Positions 14,501-16,515 of a stretch of DNA of 16,515 nucleotides are shown piece after piece. The notes beneath the pieces are model-generated. The model was given only the letters and a program-made list of their open reading frames with translations. It was not told where the DNA came from and searched no databases. Made by a program: the position numbers and the translations under genes. How positions within the stretch are numbered: position 1 is the stretch's first letter; every line of letters begins with the position of its first letter. Source of the stretch: DATDOO01 sp035293245 (GTDB lineage: Bacteria > Pseudomonadota > Gammaproteobacteria > Methylococcales > Methylococcaceae); the NCBI GenBank assembly GCA_035293245.1, contig DATDOO010000200.1, positions 1 through 16,515 of the forward strand, written 5' to 3'.

Positions 14501-15562
14501 ATGTTTATCTTTAGCAGAAAAAAACCTGTGCTGCTTGGCATCGACATCAGTTCCGCCGCCGTCAAGCTGGTGGAGTTGAGCAAGAGCGGTTCCAGATACA
14601 GGGTGGAGAGCTATGCCGTCGCCCCCCTCCCTCAGGATGCGGTGGTGGACAGGAGCATCTCCAATGTGAGCGCCGTTGCGGAAGCGCTACGGGGCGCCAT
14701 CAGCCAGTCGGGAACCCGACTGAAGCACGCCGCCGTGGCCGTGTCCGGAGCAGCGGTCATCACCAAAGTCATCATGATGCCTGCTTCCTTGAGCGAGGAC
14801 GAGTTGGAGCAGCAGATCCAACTTGAGGCGGATCAGTATATTCCCTATTCGCTGGAAGAAGTAAGCCTGGATTTTCAGGTACTGGGCCCCAACGAAAAAA
14901 ATCCCGAAATGGTCGACATCCTTCTGGCCGCATCCCGTCGCGAAAACGTCGAAGATCGCGTCGCGGCGGTGGAGCAGGCAGGGTTGCGCACGGAAGTGGT
15001 GGATGTAGAGTCCTACGCCATGGAAAGCGCATTCCCATTGATTGCCAGCCAGCTGACCGGAGACTTTGCGCGACAGGCGATCGGCGTGGCGGACATGGGC
15101 GCCACCACCACCAGCTTTAGCGTGGTGCAAGGAGGGCGGATCGTCTATACCCGCGAGCAAGCTTTCGGCGGCAAACAGTTGACCGAGGAAATTCAGCGAC
15201 GCTACGGCCTGTCTTACGAGGAAGCCGGTTTGGCCAAGAAACAGGGCGGATTGCCGGTAAATTACGGCCCCGAAGTCTTGGAACCGTTTAAGGAAGCCTT
15301 GGCGCAACAGGTTTCCCGATCGCTACAGTTCTACATGTCGGCCACTGCTCAAGGCGGGGTAGACAGCATTGTATTGACCGGGGGATGCGCTTCAATCCAG
15401 GGGATGACGCAACTCGTCGGGGAAAGTCTGGGAATTGTAACGGTGGTGGCCAACCCCTTTATTTCGATGTCGGTTTCCAGCCGGGTGAAATTGCAGCGCC
15501 TGAGCAGCGACGCCCCCGCCATGATGATTGCCTGTGGTTTGGCATTGAGGAGTTTCGACTGA
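14501..15562 (+). CDS. pilM: Type IV pilus assembly protein PilM (actin-like ATPase)
   Basis: PilM is a cytoplasmic FtsA/actin-like protein that binds the N-terminus of PilN and links the pilus motor to the PilN-PilO-PilP alignment complex. The 353 residues start with FSRKKPVLLGIDISS, holding the phosphate-1 aspartate D15. The phosphate-2 motif is VADMGATTT (D198), and the adenosine motif is VLTGGCAS near the C-terminus. Length and motif order match PilM of Pseudomonas and Neisseria. ATG 14501 is preceded by AAGGGA. The stop overlaps the pilN start by one base (TGATG), indicating translational coupling. The gene leads the pilMNO(PQ) operon, divergent from mrcA. Confidence 0.96.
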   Translation: MFIFSRKKPVLLGIDISSAAVKLVELSKSGSRYRVESYAVAPLPQDAVVDRSISNVSAVAEALRGAISQSGTRLKHAAVAVSGAAVITKVIMMPASLSEDELEQQIQLEADQYIPYSLEEVSLDFQVLGPNEKNPEMVDILLAASRRENVEDRVAAVEQAGLRTEVVDVESYAMESAFPLIASQLTGDFARQAIGVADMGATTTSFSVVQGGRIVYTREQAFGGKQLTEEIQRRYGLSYEEAGLAKKQGGLPVNYGPEVLEPFKEALAQQVSRSLQFYMSATAQGGVDSIVLTGGCASIQGMTQLVGESLGIVTVVANPFISMSVSSRVKLQRLSSDAPAMMIACGLALRSFD

Positions 15563-16173
15563 TGGCGCGCATCAACCTACTACCCTGGCGCGATCAGCTG
15601 CGGAAGCAGCAGCAGCAGGAGTTCCTGGCCGCGATCCTGGCGAGCATGGGCTTTGCCTGCCTGATCATGATCTTTGTCCATGTCCATTACAGCGACACAA
15701 TCGAATACCAGAATCAGCGAAACCTGTTCCTCACGGAACGGATCGCGGAACTCGACAAGCAGATCGAGGAAATCAAGGCCCTCGAAAGCAAAAAGAACCG
15801 GCTGATCTCCAAAATGGAGGTGATCGAGCAACTCCAGATCAGCCGACCGGAAATCGTGCATTTTTTTGTCGAAATGGCCAAAAGTGTCCCCGAAGGGGTT
15901 CAGTTGCATGAAATTGCCCAAGCTGACCGGAGTATTCAGGTGAAAGGCGAGGCACAATCCAACGCGCGCGTATCGAGCTATATGAACAACGTCGAAGCGT
16001 CACCCTGGCTGGAAGGCCCGGAATTGACCGTAATCGAATCCAGAGCCGAGACAAAGGAAAAAACAGTCGCCAGCGAACGGGTGAACCGTTTCGATCTCAA
16101 ATTGCGCCAGACGGATCAACAAGCCAAGGAAAAAGAACAAAAGACAAACAAGGGAAATGCAAAAAAAGGATAA
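15562..16173 (+). CDS. pilN: Type IV pilus inner-membrane protein PilN
   Basis: PilN has a short cytoplasmic N-terminus that docks into PilM, one membrane helix and a periplasmic part that pairs with PilO. The 203-residue sequence begins MARINLLPWR, the conserved PilM-binding INLLPWR motif. A Gln-rich stretch (16-19) precedes the transmembrane helix at about 21-40, followed by a predicted coiled coil (roughly 50-90) rich in Glu, Lys and Leu, and a ferredoxin-like periplasmic domain. The C-terminal 20 or so residues are Lys/Gln-rich and probably disordered. The start at 15562 shares a base with the pilM stop; the frame is open further upstream inside pilM, but the INLLPWR motif fixes the start. 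pilO follows after 6 bp. Confidence 0.95.
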   Translation: MARINLLPWRDQLRKQQQQEFLAAILASMGFACLIMIFVHVHYSDTIEYQNQRNLFLTERIAELDKQIEEIKALESKKNRLISKMEVIEQLQISRPEIVHFFVEMAKSVPEGVQLHEIAQADRSIQVKGEAQSNARVSSYMNNVEASPWLEGPELTVIESRAETKEKTVASERVNRFDLKLRQTDQQAKEKEQKTNKGNAKKG

Positions 16174-16179
16174 GCAGCC

Positions 16180-16515
16180 ATGAATTTTTCCGAAATCAAC
16201 TGGGACATCAACTACGCCGGACGTTGGCCGTTTCCGATAAAGCTGGGGATCGTCTTGATCTTCTGCGCCGTGGTAATCGGCGCCTGGTATTACTTCGACA
16301 CACAGGATCAAATACTCCAGTTGGAAAGTGTCCGACAGAAAGAACCCGAACTGAAAAGCAGCTTCGAGAACAAGCAAAAGAAAGTCGCGAATCTTGAAGA
16401 ATATAAACTTCAACTCGTGGAAATGGAAAAGGCCTTCGGTGAGATGCTCCGCCAACTTCCGGACAAGACCCAAGTGCCGGAGTTGCTGATCGACGTATCC
16501 CAGACCGGCTTGGCG
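16180..16515 (+). CDS. pilO: Type IV pilus inner-membrane protein PilO, N-terminal part (cut by window end)
   Basis: The first 112 codons are present and the gene runs off the window. PilO forms a heterodimer with PilN in the inner membrane and contacts the lipoprotein PilP, helping to align the pilus machine through the periplasm. The fragment shows a short cytoplasmic N-terminus (MNFSEINWDINYAGRWP), a transmembrane helix at about residues 20-38 (KLGIVLIFCAVVIGAWYYF), then a Lys/Glu-rich coiled coil through about residue 90 and LRQLPDKTQVPELL, a conserved PilO stretch entering the periplasmic domain. ATG 16180 has AAGGA at 16166-16170, 9 bp upstream. pilP and pilQ are expected next. Confidence 0.94.
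   Translation, partial: MNFSEINWDINYAGRWPFPIKLGIVLIFCAVVIGAWYYFDTQDQILQLESVRQKEPELKSSFENKQKKVANLEEYKLQLVEMEKAFGEMLRQLPDKTQVPELLIDVSQTGLA

Noticed and set aside
1..16515. Mobile elements, CRISPR, tRNA, rRNA, phage or defence genes
   Set aside because: Reading both strands showed no transposase, repeat-spacer array, cloverleaf or phage-like gene. Nearly all of the window is explained by ordinary housekeeping genes.

Overview
This is a housekeeping stretch of a GC-rich proteobacterial chromosome. A gammaproteobacterium is most likely. PBP1A (mrcA) diverges from pilM-pilN-pilO, a layout shared by gamma- and betaproteobacteria. The rpe-gph-trpE order is also common to both groups, and the citrate synthase closely resembles the E. 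coli type II enzyme. In betaproteobacteria trpG, trpD and trpC usually follow trpE, and here they do not. A methanotroph or sulfur-oxidiser is possible, but nothing in the window proves it. No phage, insertion sequence, CRISPR, tRNA or rRNA was seen, and no stretch without a gene is longer than about 250 bp.

Layout. 1-473 (+) is the 3' end of a DegP/DegQ/MucD-type periplasmic protease (PDZ domains), closed by a strong intrinsic terminator at 534-586. 611-7523 (+) is a co-directional run: rpe, gph, trpE, a UDP-glucuronate epimerase-like gene and sucA. The spacers are 3, 109, 60 and 15 bp with no clear terminator, so read-through is plausible although the functions are unrelated. 7488-9483 (-) holds xthA and ampG, which overlap each other; ampG also overlaps the 3' end of sucA. 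9593-11151 (+) holds rpmE and gltA behind a promoter with a perfect TATAAT. 11148-14251 (-) holds mrcA (PBP1A) and a coupled small protein of unknown function with a nucleotidyltransferase-like but degenerate motif. 14501-16515 (+) is the start of the type IV pilus assembly operon (pilM, pilN, and pilO cut by the window end).

How the parts work together. rpe serves the pentose phosphate, Calvin or ribulose monophosphate routes. gph removes 2-phosphoglycolate. trpE commits chorismate to tryptophan. sucA and gltA are TCA-cycle enzymes in separate transcription units, each without its usual partners. ampG and mrcA act in peptidoglycan recycling and synthesis. PilM, PilN and PilO form the inner-membrane alignment complex of the type IV pilus. 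I found no convincing undescribed system. The best leads are the PBP1A-coupled nucleotidyltransferase-like protein, the atypical trpE-epimerase-sucA cluster, a possible 14-codon leader peptide before trpE, and a few translation-start and overlap oddities.
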